Below are positions 44,008-52,659 of a DNA stretch of 64,000 nt, piece after piece. Location of the stretch: assembly GCF_000024025.1 (NCBI RefSeq), contig NC_013131.1:4898001-4962000 (forward strand), given 5' to 3'. The notes below the pieces were generated by a model. The model was not told the origin of the DNA. It saw only the letters and a list, made by a program, of their open reading frames with translations, and did not search any database. How positions within the stretch are numbered: position 1 is the stretch's first letter; each line of letters starts with the position of its first letter. The translations under genes were made by a program, and so were the position numbers. This stretch comes from Catenulispora acidiphila DSM 44928. GTDB taxonomy: Bacteria > Actinomycetota > Actinomycetes > Streptomycetales > Catenulisporaceae.

Positions 44008-45273
44008 GTGAGGATACTGATCGTCGGTGCCGGGATAGGCGGGCTCAGCACGGCTTTGAGCCTGCACGCGGCCTGGGTGGGTGCTGATATACGGGTCATC
44101 GACAGCGTGTCCGAGCTGCGTCCGCTGGGCGTCGGCATCAACCTGCTGCCGCACGCGACGCGCGAGCTGATCGAGCTCGGGCTCGGGCCGGAACTGGCGC
44201 GGATGGCGGTGCCGACCGCCGAGGTGATCGTGATGGACAGGTTCGGCAACCGGATCTGGTCCGAGGCGCGCGGGCGGGGCGCCGGATACAACTGGCCGCA
44301 GTACTCGGTGCACCGGGGCGAGTTGCAGACGATGCTGGCGGAGGCGGTGCGCGACCGGCTCGGGGCGGGGAGCGTGCAGACGTCGACCTCGCTCGCCGAG
44401 CTGCGGCAGAACGGTGACAGGGTACTGAGTCGTCTGGTCGGTAGGGACGGCCGGGACATGGGGACGGTCGAGTCGGACATCGTCATCGGCGCCGACGGGC
44501 TGCATTCGACGGTTCGTGCGCAGCTGCATCCCGAGGAGGGCGCGGCGCGCTGGAGCGGCGTCATGATGTGGCGCGGGTGCGTCGAGGGCGAGGCGTTTCT
44601 CGGCGGGAAGACCATGATGTGGGCCGGGTCGAATCGGGCGGCGAAGTTCGTCGTCTATCCGGTCTCGCCGCCGCGTGGGGAGAGTGGACGTGTCCTGATC
44701 AACTGGGTCGCCGAGGTGCGGGTCGACGACGCCGCCGCGCAGCCGCCGGACTGGAACCGTGCGGGCGACCTGGCTGACGTGCTGCCGCATTTCGAGGGCT
44801 GGACGATGGCGGGGGTGGACGTGTGTGGGCTCATGGCCGCGACGCCGAAGGTCCTGGAGTATCCGATGGTCGACCGCGATCCGTTGCCGTTCTGGGGACG
44901 CGGCCGGGTCACGCTGGTCGGGGACGCGGCGCATCCGATGTATCCGATCGGGTCCAACGGCGGCTCGCAGGCGATCTTGGACGCCCGGCATCTGGCGCAT
45001 CTGCTGGCGCAGCATGAGGGTGATCCGGGCGCGGGGTTGGCGGCGTACGAGGAGGTGCGGCGTCCGGCGACGGCGGCGGTCGTGGCGGCGAATCGGAGGT
45101 TTCCGATGGACCGGATTCTGAACGTGGTGGCGGAGCGTGCGCCGGAGGGGTTCGGCGAGATCGGGGAGGTGTTGAGCGAGGCGGAGATCAAGGAGATCGA
45201 CGAGGCGTTCCGGAGCACCACCGGGTTCGACGCCGACGCGCTCAACGCGCGAGCTTCGCTGTCGGTGCGCTGA
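44008..45273 (+). CDS. FAD-dependent aromatic monooxygenase (PhzS/salicylate-hydroxylase-like)
   Basis: The 421-residue protein starts at GTG and carries the three flavin motifs: GAGIGGLSTALSLHAA (GxGxxG), the DG motif IVIGADGLHSTVRAQL, and GRVTLVGDAAHPMYPIGSNGGSQ (GD motif). It lacks membrane segments. ELRPLGVGINLLPHATREL and NWPQYSVHRGELQ resemble the PhzS-like group that hydroxylates or decarboxylates aromatic acids. It is monocistronic; the hydroxyquinol cluster 12 kb away could use its product, but that link is speculation. A 13-bp palindrome GGGGTCTGACCCC lies at 43941-43953 upstream. Confidence 0.88.
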   Translation: MRILIVGAGIGGLSTALSLHAAWVGADIRVIDSVSELRPLGVGINLLPHATRELIELGLGPELARMAVPTAEVIVMDRFGNRIWSEARGRGAGYNWPQYSVHRGELQTMLAEAVRDRLGAGSVQTSTSLAELRQNGDRVLSRLVGRDGRDMGTVESDIVIGADGLHSTVRAQLHPEEGAARWSGVMMWRGCVEGEAFLGGKTMMWAGSNRAAKFVVYPVSPPRGESGRVLINWVAEVRVDDAAAQPPDWNRAGDLADVLPHFEGWTMAGVDVCGLMAATPKVLEYPMVDRDPLPFWGRGRVTLVGDAAHPMYPIGSNGGSQAILDARHLAHLLAQHEGDPGAGLAAYEEVRRPATAAVVAANRRFPMDRILNVVAERAPEGFGEIGEVLSEAEIKEIDEAFRSTTGFDADALNARASLSVR

Positions 45274-45315
45274 GGAGCCGGCCTTTCAGTTCTCTCTTCT
45301 CAGCCCTCACTCTTC

Positions 45316-47157
45316 TCAGCCCACGCCGACCGGCTGCGGCGGTTCAACGGTGGTCATCGGCCGCGTGAATGCCCGCAGCTGCGGCGTCTTCACGACGATC
45401 AGCGCGAGCGCGCCCAGACACAGCACGCCGCCGCTGACCAGGGCGACTGATCCGGACGTCGCGGCGGCGGTCAGACCGGCGCGCAGGTTGCCCAGCTCCG
45501 GCCCGGCCTGCCCGGCGATCTGCTCGGCGGCGGCGACCCGGCCGAGCATCTCGTTGGGCGTGTTGAGTTGGACGACGGTGCTGCGCGAGACCACCGCCAG
45601 GGTGTCCGCGGCTCCGGCGACGCCCAGGCACGCCAGCCCGAGCCAAGCGTTCGAGACCAGGCCGAGCGTCAGCAGCGCGGCGGCCCACACCGTCGAGCCG
45701 AGCAGCATGACGGCGCCGGGCCGCGGCAGCCGCGTGAACGTCCCGGAGAACACCGACGCCGTGACCCCGCCGACCGCGATCGCCGCCAGGAACAAGCCCA
45801 GCGTGCGCGGATTGCCGCCGAAGCGCTCGGCGTTGAGCAGCGGAAACAGGCTCACCGGCATGGTCAGCACGGTCGTGGCCAGGTCGGTGAGCAGCGCCCC
45901 GCGCACCGGCGCGGCGTGCATCAGGTAGCTGAGACCGTCGGCGACGCCCCGCAGCCCAGCCCGCGGCGCCTGCACGGCCCGCATCGCCATCCGCGGCAAC
46001 CGGAACGCGCCATAGAAGGCGACGCCGAAGGACAGCGAGTCGACCAGATAGCACCCGCCGACCCCCGCCGCCGCAACGACCAACCCCCCAACCGCCGGCC
46101 CCACCATCATCGAACCCTGAAAAGCGATCCGATTCAGCGCGATCGCCGCCCCAAGCTGCTCAGTCCGCACCAACTGCGGCAAGAACGTCCGAGCCGCCGG
46201 CCCACTCCCCGCCCCGAACAACGACTGCCCCGCCACCACCAGCAACACGCCAACCACCGGAAACGTGCCGAACAAAGCCTGCAAAGCGAGCAACGCCGAG
46301 CACGCCCCCTGCCCAGCAGTACACGCCAGATAAAAGCGCCGCCGATCAAGCCGATCAGCCAAAGCCCCCGCAAACAACCCGAACGCCACCAACGGCACCG
46401 CCTGCGCCAACCCAATGGCCCCAGTCCAAGCAGCACTCCCAGTACTCCGCCACACCTGAAACAGCACCGCGACAGTGGTCATCTGCCCACCAAAACTCGA
46501 ACAGACCCCACTCACCCACAACCGCCGAAACGCCACCGACTCCCGCAACGGAGCAGTATCCGCAAGCATCGCCCCCACCCGCCGACCCACCCTCGACCAC
46601 CCGCCACGCCCCACCCCCGGGCGCGGCACGCGCCAGAACCCGCCCGAGCCAGACCGCGACTCGCCCCGCAGAGACCCCGCCGAACTCTGCGACATACCCG
46701 GACCCCGCTGCAGCGCGCTCTGCGATGACCTCGCCGAGCGCTCCGGCGCGCCGCGATCTGGTCGCAGTTCGCGCTGTGGTGACTTTGGCTCGTGCTGCGC
46801 GGTGCTCGGACCTGGCTGTCGCGTGCTCTTGGGTGACCTCGGCGAGTGCTCCGGTGCGCTGTGATCTGGTCGCGATTCGGTCTGCGGTGATGTCGGCGCC
46901 TGCTGTGCGGCGCCCAGACCTGCCTCCGATTCGCTCTGCGATGACCTCGGCGGGTGCTGCGCGGCGGCCGGACTTGGATGCGATTCAGCCAGCTGCGACA
47001 CCGGCGAGCTGATGCGCTGATGTTGCTGCGGCGCGGGCTGCTGGGACTTCGGCTGGCTGGCGTGTGATTCGTGCTGGTGCTCCGGCGAGTTGGCTCGCGG
47101 GTCCTGCCACGCCTGGCTCCCTCGCGCTCGTCGCGGCTTGCCTATTCGCCACGCCAT
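45316..47157 (-). CDS. MFS transporter with a 170-residue repeat-rich N-terminal extension
   Basis: A drug-efflux type MFS domain of about 415 residues begins near MLADTAPLRESVAFRRLWVSG (residue 196), with FGGQMTTVAVLFQVW and GALADRLDRRRFYLACTAGQG in the first half. Before it lies a hydrophilic extension in which six tandem 18-residue repeats (consensus like SRPDxSAAQHxPRSPQSE) fill about 59-166. I chose the ATG at 47157 because GGGAGG stands 7 bases upstream, inside the end of the marR gene, and couples the two. An ATG at 46570 would give a plain MFS protein. Probably efflux under MarR control. Confidence 0.82.
   Translation of the reverse strand: MAWRIGKPRRARGSQAWQDPRANSPEHQHESHASQPKSQQPAPQQHQRISSPVSQLAESHPSPAAAQHPPRSSQSESEAGLGAAQQAPTSPQTESRPDHSAPEHSPRSPKSTRQPGPSTAQHEPKSPQRELRPDRGAPERSARSSQSALQRGPGMSQSSAGSLRGESRSGSGGFWRVPRPGVGRGGWSRVGRRVGAMLADTAPLRESVAFRRLWVSGVCSSFGGQMTTVAVLFQVWRSTGSAAWTGAIGLAQAVPLVAFGLFAGALADRLDRRRFYLACTAGQGACSALLALQALFGTFPVVGVLLVVAGQSLFGAGSGPAARTFLPQLVRTEQLGAAIALNRIAFQGSMMVGPAVGGLVVAAAGVGGCYLVDSLSFGVAFYGAFRLPRMAMRAVQAPRAGLRGVADGLSYLMHAAPVRGALLTDLATTVLTMPVSLFPLLNAERFGGNPRTLGLFLAAIAVGGVTASVFSGTFTRLPRPGAVMLLGSTVWAAALLTLGLVSNAWLGLACLGVAGAADTLAVVSRSTVVQLNTPNEMLGRVAAAEQIAGQAGPELGNLRAGLTAAATSGSVALVSGGVLCLGALALIVVKTPQLRAFTRPMTTVEPPQPVGVG
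46660..46983 (-). repeat. Six tandem 54-bp coding repeats in the MFS N-terminus
   Basis: The block encodes six diverged 18-residue units rich in Ser, Gln, Pro, Arg and Glu (for example SHPSPAAAQHPPRSSQSE, then SEAGLGAAQQAPTSPQTE). The period is a multiple of three, so the frame is kept. The opposite strand also stays open, which creates false ORFs. Confidence 0.8.
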
Positions 47158-47708
47158 GCGGGGTCCTCCCTCAGGCGCTCGGTGATTCGGTCGTGGAAGC
47201 TCTTGCGGGCTAGGGCTTGTTCGATGTCGGTGACTGCTTGGGTGATGGGGTAGGGGATTTCGGCTTCTAGGTCGGCGAGGGTGGCTTCGGTGGCGCGCCA
47301 TTCGGCGGCTAGGCGGGGGGCTAGGTGGCGGGCTTTGGGGGTGAGGTCTACGTGTTTGGTGCGGGCGTCGGGGCCGGGGGTGGTGCGGACTAGGCCGGCG
47401 GCTTTCATGGCGGCGACTTTTTGGCTGAGGGCTGAGTGGGTGCGGTCTACTGCTTCGGCTAGTTCGGTGATGGTCATGGGGCCGGTGCGGTAGAGGCGGA
47501 GGAGTTCGCGGACCCAGGTGGGCTTGACGCCTTTGATGGCGGCGTCGGCGTAGACCTGGCTGATGGCCGCGTCTATGGAGGCCACCAGGGCGTGGAGGGG
47601 GCGCCAGAGGCTGGTGTCGGTGGGGTCGTCGAAGGGCTGGTCGGCGGGGTGGTCGGCAGCGGGCTGGTCGGCGGAGTGGTCCGCGAATGGCTGGTCGGCG
47701 GGGGGCAT
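47142..47708 (-). CDS. MarR-family transcriptional regulator
   Basis: The 188-residue protein has an N-terminal tail of imperfect ADQPF/ADHPADQP repeats (residues 4-27) and then a MarR winged helix (LLRLYRTGPMTITELAEAVDRTHSALSQKVAAMKAAGLVRTTPGPDARTKHVDLT, about 70-125). It is first in the operon with the MFS exporter, whose start lies inside its last codons. It most likely represses the pair and releases on binding a drug-like ligand. The repeat tail is unusual for the family and may be an in-frame slippage product. Confidence 0.9.
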   Translation of the reverse strand: MPPADQPFADHSADQPAADHPADQPFDDPTDTSLWRPLHALVASIDAAISQVYADAAIKGVKPTWVRELLRLYRTGPMTITELAEAVDRTHSALSQKVAAMKAAGLVRTTPGPDARTKHVDLTPKARHLAPRLAAEWRATEATLADLEAEIPYPITQAVTDIEQALARKSFHDRITERLREDPAWRGE

Positions 47709-47719
47709 TGGGGAATCGT

Positions 47720-47743
47720 AACAGTGCTTATAGAAGTGCTGTT
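47720..47743. promoter_or_regulatory. Candidate MarR operator
   Basis: An imperfect 24-bp inverted repeat with outer arms AACAG and CTGTT and inner CTT/AAG matches lies 12 bp upstream of the marR start, in an AT-richer patch that also holds TATAAG on the minus strand. Position suggests autoregulation. Confidence 0.5.
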
Positions 47744-47833
47744 GTAATTATTCCCGGCGAGCCGTCACTCTTGGTGGTGGTGCGATCACTATGTTGAGCA
47801 CAAAGTGGACGACAATGGCGGACGACAGGAAAG

Positions 47834-49564
47834 GTGGCCCGTCCGGTGACTGCCCTCGGAGGAGATGCCGGGTCCGCCGGGGGGTCCGGCCGCTCCCTCC
47901 GCGGTCGCACGCCGATCCTCGCGGCGGCGCTGCTCTCGGTGGTCCTCGCCCTGATCTGGGCTCGCTACCTGGCCGGGGTCGGGGGAGACCTCGCCGCGCA
48001 GTGGTCCTGGGCCGATTTCGCCGCCAAGTACCCCGGCTCCGCCTATGACCTGGCCTGGTACGGCGGCATCCATCCCGCGTCCTACAGCCTGCTCGCCCCG
48101 TTCCTGATGGCGGCCGTCGGGGTGCGGGCGGCCGGCGCGTTGTCCGTCGTGATCTCCGCGGTGCTGCTCGCGCACCTGCTTACCAAAGCCGGGCTGCGCT
48201 GGCCGTTGCCGGTGGCGTTGTGGGGGACCTTCGCGCTGTGGTGCGACCTGGCAGCTGGCCGCGTGACGTTCGCGATCGGGCTCATGTTCGGCCTGGCCGC
48301 GGTCGCTGCCGCCGGGACCGAGCGGACGCCCGGGTGGGTCCGCATCGCCCTGGCGACCGCGCTGTCCTTCCTCGCCGTCTGCGCCAGTCCGCTGGCCGGG
48401 TTGTTCGTCGAGGTCGCCGCGGTGGCCCTGCTGCTCACCGGACGCCGCCGCGCCGGCCTGGCGCTCGGCCTCCCGGGACCGCTGGTCGTGTTGCTGACCA
48501 GCATCTTGTTCCCGTTCTCCGGGGTGGATCCGGTCGAAGGCTCGACGGTCATCGTCACCGCCGGCTGCGCGCTCGCCGTGGCCCTGCTGGCGCCGACCGG
48601 TCCGGCCGCCGCACCGGTGTGGCGGGTGGTCCGCGTCGGAGCCCTGCTCTACGCCGCCGGCGCCGGCCTCACCCTGCTCATCGACACCCCGCTCGGCAGC
48701 AACGTCGAGCGCCTCGCGCTGATCTTCGGCAGCGTCGTCTTCCTCGCCGCGCTGTGTGCCCGCGGCGACCTGCCGTGGCCGTGGCCGAAGTCCCGGCCGA
48801 GGCTGAGCATGCGGCTCCGTCTCCGGCTTCCCGGACTGCGCACCGTAGCGCTGCTCATCGCGTTCCTGATCGCTGGCTACTGGACCGTCACCAGCGACAT
48901 CGTCGGTATCCCGATGCCCTCGTCGCGCGCGCAGGGCGCCGGGCTCGTCGCGGAGCTCAAGAGCCTGCACGTCGAAGCCACCGGCACGCGCGTGGAAGCC
49001 ATCCCGATGCTGAACCACTGGGAATCCTGGGGTCTGATCGACGTCGCCGAACTGGCCCGCGGCTGGAACCGCCAAGCCGACGTGCAGCGCAACCCCCTGT
49101 TCTACGACGGCGGACTCACCGCCGCCGGATACCACGACTGGCTCCAGAAATGGGCCGTCGGCTACATCGCAGTGCCCGTACTCCCCGCCACCGAACTGGA
49201 CTACTCGGCGCGCGCCGAGGCAGCCGTGGTCGCCACGAAACCCCCATGGCTGCGCCAGATCTGGCAGGACTCGACCTGGCGCCTGCTGAAGTTCACCGAC
49301 GCCGTCGCCCTGGTCTCCCCGCCGGCCACCGTCGTCGAGACCGACGCCGCGCACATCGTCCTCGACGTCCCCGCGCCCGCCACCACCACACCGGTGACGG
49401 TCCGCGTGCAGTGGTCACCCTGGCTGCGCGTCTCCGGTCCCGGCAACGCCTGCCTCGGGAAAGACGGCGAGGACTGGACGCAACTCCAGGTCAGCGCCCC
49501 CGGGCGCTACACGATCGACAGCGACTACGAACTCCCGCGCGGCTCGGAGTGCCCGAGCTCGTAA
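47834..49564 (+). CDS. Polytopic membrane protein with extracytoplasmic C-terminal domain
   Basis: The 576-residue protein starts at GTG. About ten membrane helices span 25-370, and a soluble part of about 190 residues follows (SRAQGAGLVAELKSLHVEATGTRVEAIPML, WLQKWAVGYIAVPVLPATELDY, TTPVTVRVQWSPWLRVSGPGNACLGKDGEDW) with a C-terminal beta-sandwich-like region. The layout resembles GT-C glycosyltransferase-like proteins and conserved actinobacterial integral membrane proteins, but I see no definite catalytic motif. Its 3' end overlaps the convergent TetR gene by 40 bp. Confidence 0.75.
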   Translation: MARPVTALGGDAGSAGGSGRSLRGRTPILAAALLSVVLALIWARYLAGVGGDLAAQWSWADFAAKYPGSAYDLAWYGGIHPASYSLLAPFLMAAVGVRAAGALSVVISAVLLAHLLTKAGLRWPLPVALWGTFALWCDLAAGRVTFAIGLMFGLAAVAAAGTERTPGWVRIALATALSFLAVCASPLAGLFVEVAAVALLLTGRRRAGLALGLPGPLVVLLTSILFPFSGVDPVEGSTVIVTAGCALAVALLAPTGPAAAPVWRVVRVGALLYAAGAGLTLLIDTPLGSNVERLALIFGSVVFLAALCARGDLPWPWPKSRPRLSMRLRLRLPGLRTVALLIAFLIAGYWTVTSDIVGIPMPSSRAQGAGLVAELKSLHVEATGTRVEAIPMLNHWESWGLIDVAELARGWNRQADVQRNPLFYDGGLTAAGYHDWLQKWAVGYIAVPVLPATELDYSARAEAAVVATKPPWLRQIWQDSTWRLLKFTDAVALVSPPATVVETDAAHIVLDVPAPATTTPVTVRVQWSPWLRVSGPGNACLGKDGEDWTQLQVSAPGRYTIDSDYELPRGSECPSS

Positions 49565-50151
49565 CTCAGCAAGAAGTGCTCGACCAGCATGTCGATGAAC
49601 CGGTCGTCCACCGGATCACCGGTCATCAGGACCCGGTGGTAGATCGGCCCGACGAGCAGGTCCACCGCCGCCGGCACGTCCACGTCCGCGGGCAGCTCGC
49701 CCCGCTCGATCGCCCGGTCCAGCGGCGCGCGGTCGCGCTGCCGCTGCTCCTCGAGGTACTGCGTGCGCAGCCTCTCGCCGAAGGCGGCGTCATGCTGGGC
49801 GTGGCCGATCAGGGCCTTGAAGACCGCACCGGCGTCGTTGGTGGTCAGGAAGTCCGCCAGCCGCCGCAGATGCGCGCGCAGATCCTCCGCCAACGTCTCG
49901 TGCTCCTGCGGAGCCAGATCCCGCGCGGCGTCCTCCAGGAACGTGTCCAGCAGGATGTCCGTCTTCGAACCCCACCAGCGGTAGATCGTCTGCTTGGCGA
50001 CGCCGGCAGCCGACGCGACGCCCTCGATCGTGACGCCCGCGAACCCCTTCTCCACGAGCAGATCGTCCGCTGCCTGGAGCACGGCCCGCCGCGCGTCCTC
50101 GCTGCGTCCGTGCCGGTTGCCGTGGTGGCGCTGTTCGGCCAACCGAGCCAC
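49525..50151 (-). CDS. TetR-family repressor, divergent from an O-methyltransferase
   Basis: The protein has a TetR helix-turn-helix (RRAVLQAADDLLVEKGFAGVTIEGVASAAGVAKQTIYRWWGSKTDILLDTF) and a C-terminal domain with PADVDVPAAVDLLVGPIYHRVLMTGDP. The start is uncertain: GTG at 50151 is used here, TTG at 50142 has GAGGAGG at better spacing, and the frame stays open to a TTG at 50226 that abuts the operator. It ends inside the convergent membrane-protein gene. It probably represses the divergent methyltransferase gene through the 18-bp palindrome. Confidence 0.85.
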   Translation of the reverse strand: MARLAEQRHHGNRHGRSEDARRAVLQAADDLLVEKGFAGVTIEGVASAAGVAKQTIYRWWGSKTDILLDTFLEDAARDLAPQEHETLAEDLRAHLRRLADFLTTNDAGAVFKALIGHAQHDAAFGERLRTQYLEEQRQRDRAPLDRAIERGELPADVDVPAAVDLLVGPIYHRVLMTGDPVDDRFIDMLVEHFLLSYELGHSEPRGSS

Positions 50152-50225
50152 CTCCTCATTCGCCGTACCGACGTGATGCCGTGCCCTGATCGTGAGGGAC
50201 AGGATAGAGCCGTCCGCTGTAGACA

Positions 50226-50243
50226 AGACGCAACGTTGCGTCT
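50226..50243. promoter_or_regulatory. 18-bp perfect palindrome, TetR operator
   Basis: AGACGCAACGTTGCGTCT is an exact palindrome lying 13 bp before the methyltransferase ATG and upstream of the tetR start, the usual site for a divergently acting TetR repressor. Confidence 0.78.
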
Positions 50244-50255
50244 ACTCTACCGGAC

Positions 50256-50972
50256 ATGACCTCGATCAGCACCCCGAGCACCCCGAGCATCCCAAGCGCC
50301 CCCAGCACCCTGCGCGACCCCCGCGTCGCCGAACCCCTCCGCCGCCTGTTCGCCGCCGCGCAGCAGGACGACGCCGCCTACCAGCGCGCCCTGGCCCGCA
50401 GCCCCGAAGGCTTCACCGACACCGACGCCCAACAGCGCGCCGACGCCTGGTCGGAGATCTACATGCCGATCTCCGCCGACGCCGGACGCCTGCTCTACAC
50501 CCTCGTCCGCGCCGTGAAGCCGCGCACCGTAATCGAGTTCGGCATGTCCTACGGCATCTCCACGCTGCACCTGGCCGCCGCGGTCCGCGACAACGGCGTC
50601 GGGCACGTGGTGACCACCGAGATGTCCGCGGCGAAGATCGAGGCGGCGCGCGCCACATTCGAGGAAGCCGGACTGCGGGACGTCGTCACCATCCTTCAAG
50701 GCGACGCCCTCCAGAGCATCCCGAAGCATCTGGACGCCGACGGCGCCGGGTCGGACGTGGACTTCGTCCTGCTGGACGGATGGAAGGACCTGTACACGCC
50801 GGTCCTGCGCGCCCTCGAACCGCACCTGGTCCCCGGCGCCCTGGTCATCGCCGACGACACGAGCTTCGACTCGGTCCAGCCCTACCTGGCCTACGTGCGC
50901 GACCCGGCCAACGGCTACGAAGGCGTGACGTTCCCCGTTGAGGACGGCATGGAAATCAGCTGCCGCCTATGA
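50256..50972 (+). CDS. SAM-dependent O-methyltransferase (class I, methyltransf_3-like)
   Basis: The 238-residue protein has a Ser/Thr/Pro-rich start (residues 2-20), then the cofactor site TVIEFGMSYGISTLHLAAAV (motif I), GHVVTTEMSAAKIEAARATFEEAG (acidic ribose-binding region), DFVLLDGWKDLY and GALVIADDTSFDSV, as in catechol-type O-methyltransferases. It likely methylates a small aromatic or drug-like hydroxyl compound. The divergent TetR and its 18-bp operator imply induction by the substrate. It overlaps the convergent HTH gene by 17 bp. Confidence 0.87.
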   Translation: MTSISTPSTPSIPSAPSTLRDPRVAEPLRRLFAAAQQDDAAYQRALARSPEGFTDTDAQQRADAWSEIYMPISADAGRLLYTLVRAVKPRTVIEFGMSYGISTLHLAAAVRDNGVGHVVTTEMSAAKIEAARATFEEAGLRDVVTILQGDALQSIPKHLDADGAGSDVDFVLLDGWKDLYTPVLRALEPHLVPGALVIADDTSFDSVQPYLAYVRDPANGYEGVTFPVEDGMEISCRL

Positions 50973-51753
50973 CCAGCCGGGCGAGGGCCTCCGCGGACGG
51001 ACTCCCGGGCGCCGCCTGGTACACGATGATCACCTGCTGCTCGGCGCCGCCGACGGTCAGCGCCTGCCGCCGCAGCGCCAGCTCCCCGACGATCGGATGC
51101 GCGAACCGCTTGAGCTCGTCACGCGAAGGGCGCGCGTCATGCCGCACCCACAGGCGGCGGAAGTCCTCGTCGCCCTCCAACTCCGCAATGAGCTGAACGG
51201 TCTGCGGGTCGCGCACGTCAGCCTCCGCCCGCAGCGCCGCGACGGTCTGCTCCGCGATCTGCGGCCAATCCGGCAACAACCGGCGCACCTGCGCGGAGAA
51301 GAACATCTCCCGCGCCAGGTTGCGCCCCGGCTCGTACATCGCGGCCAGCGCCCTGGCCGGCTTGTTGGCGGCCAGCACGTCGAAACGCCTGTTGCGTACG
51401 TAAGCCGGAGTGTCGGCCCACGCGTCGAGCAGTCGGTGCACGTCCTCGCTGACCTCGGGCTCGGCGGAGGGCTCGCTGTCCGGCGCCGCGAGCGCGTAGA
51501 AGTGCGCGGAGGCATCGGCGTCCAGCTCCAGCGCCCGAGCCAGCGCCGAGAGCACCTGCGGCGAGGGATGCCGGTCGACGCCCTGCTCCAGCCGGGTCAG
51601 ATACGGCTCGCTGATCCCGGCCAGCCGCGCCAGCTCCTCGCGCCGCAGCCCGGCGACCCGGCGCCGTCCGGACAGCGCCACCTCCCGGTCCGACGGCGCG
51701 ATCCGCGACCGCCGAGCCTTCAGGAACTCTCCCAACAGGTTGTCCGAACCCAT
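50956..51753 (-). CDS. XRE-type regulator with MmyB-like ligand domain
   Basis: The 265-residue protein has an N-terminal helix-turn-helix (LGEFLKARRSRIAPSD, GLRREELARLAGISEPYLTRLEQGVDRHPSPQVLSALARAL, about 8-75). The MmyB-like domain (about 105-255: FDVLAANKPARALAAMYEPGRNLAREMFF, LRAEADVRDPQTVQLIAELEGDEDFRRLWVRHD) in this family can bind fatty acid-like ligands. It is divergent from the SDR gene at 51816 with a 62-bp spacer holding CCCCGCGGGG (51767-51776), so it probably controls that SDR. Confidence 0.9.
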   Translation of the reverse strand: MGSDNLLGEFLKARRSRIAPSDREVALSGRRRVAGLRREELARLAGISEPYLTRLEQGVDRHPSPQVLSALARALELDADASAHFYALAAPDSEPSAEPEVSEDVHRLLDAWADTPAYVRNRRFDVLAANKPARALAAMYEPGRNLAREMFFSAQVRRLLPDWPQIAEQTVAALRAEADVRDPQTVQLIAELEGDEDFRRLWVRHDARPSRDELKRFAHPIVGELALRRQALTVGGAEQQVIIVYQAAPGSPSAEALARLVIGGS

Positions 51754-51815
51754 GGCGCGAGGGTAACCCCGCGGGGGTGCTGGTTGCAGATCAGCGGTCG
51801 GCGGACGATCGAGCT

Positions 51816-52655
51816 ATGAGCGATCTACGCATGAATACAGAGCGAAACACGAAGACATGGTTCATCACCGGCGCGTCCCGCGGCTTCGGCCGGATCTGGG
51901 CTGAGGCAGCCCTTTCCCGCGGCGATCGTGTCGCGGCGACGGCGCGCCGTCCGGAGTCCCTGCAACCGCTTGTCGACGTCTACGGCGACGCCGTCCTCCC
52001 GCTGGTGCTCGACGTCACCGATCGCGCCGCCGCCTTCGCCGCGGTCGCCCGGGCCGCCGAGACCTTCGGTCGCCTCGACGTCGTGGTCAACAACGCCGGC
52101 TACGGGCTGTTCGGCATCGTCGAGGAGGTCACCGAGGAACAGGCTCGCGCGCAGCTCGACACCAACCTGCTCGGTCCGCTGTGGGTGACGCAGGCCGCGC
52201 TGCCGTATCTGCGCGAGCAGGGCAGCGGCCACATCCTGCAAGTGTCCAGCCTCGGCGGGCTCGCCGGCTTCCCGACGCTGGGTCTGTACAACGCCTCCAA
52301 GTGGGGTCTGGAGGGCATGAGCGAGGCGCTGGCTCAGGAAGTCGGCCCGCTCGGCATCCACGTCACGATCGTCGAACCCGGTCCGTACGGCACCGACTGG
52401 TCCGGCGGCTCAGCAGTGCACGCCGAGCCGATGGCGGCGTACGAGCCGATCCGCGAAGCCCGTCGCGCCGGCGCCACCACCCGCGCGCCGCAGGACCCTG
52501 CGATGACCGCCGAGGTCATCCTGGAACTGGTCGACACCGAGGAACCGCCTCTTCGGCTGTTCCTCGGCGCCTACCCCTATCCCGTCGTCGAGGCCGCGTA
52601 TCGCAAGCGGTTGGAGACCTGGGAGGCCTGGCGTCCGCTGGCCACCAAGGCTTGA
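51816..52655 (+). CDS. Classical short-chain dehydrogenase/reductase
   Basis: The 279-residue protein has the classical SDR motifs: TGASRGFGR cofactor site, DVVVNNAGYG (NNAG), catalytic Ser in LQVSSLGGLAG and YNASKWG (YxxxK), followed by VEPGPYGTDW. It is NADP-type by the Arg after the first glycines. The substrate is unknown; YCII/MmyB-linked SDRs of this kind reduce small ketones or aldehydes. It is divergent from the MmyB-type regulator and ends 4 bp before the convergent GH127 gene. Confidence 0.92.
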   Translation: MSDLRMNTERNTKTWFITGASRGFGRIWAEAALSRGDRVAATARRPESLQPLVDVYGDAVLPLVLDVTDRAAAFAAVARAAETFGRLDVVVNNAGYGLFGIVEEVTEEQARAQLDTNLLGPLWVTQAALPYLREQGSGHILQVSSLGGLAGFPTLGLYNASKWGLEGMSEALAQEVGPLGIHVTIVEPGPYGTDWSGGSAVHAEPMAAYEPIREARRAGATTRAPQDPAMTAEVILELVDTEEPPLRLFLGAYPYPVVEAAYRKRLETWEAWRPLATKA

Positions 52656-52659
52656 TCCG

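Noticed and set aside
42417-44615. Extended frame upstream of the exporter ATPase
   Set aside because: The part beyond 43439 overlaps the RHH gene and the monooxygenase in antisense; the ATPase family begins at the ATG at 43439.
46475-47012. Plus-strand frames over the MFS repeat tail
   Set aside because: They are antisense to the better supported minus-strand frame, which has a strong ribosome site and continues into the MFS domain.
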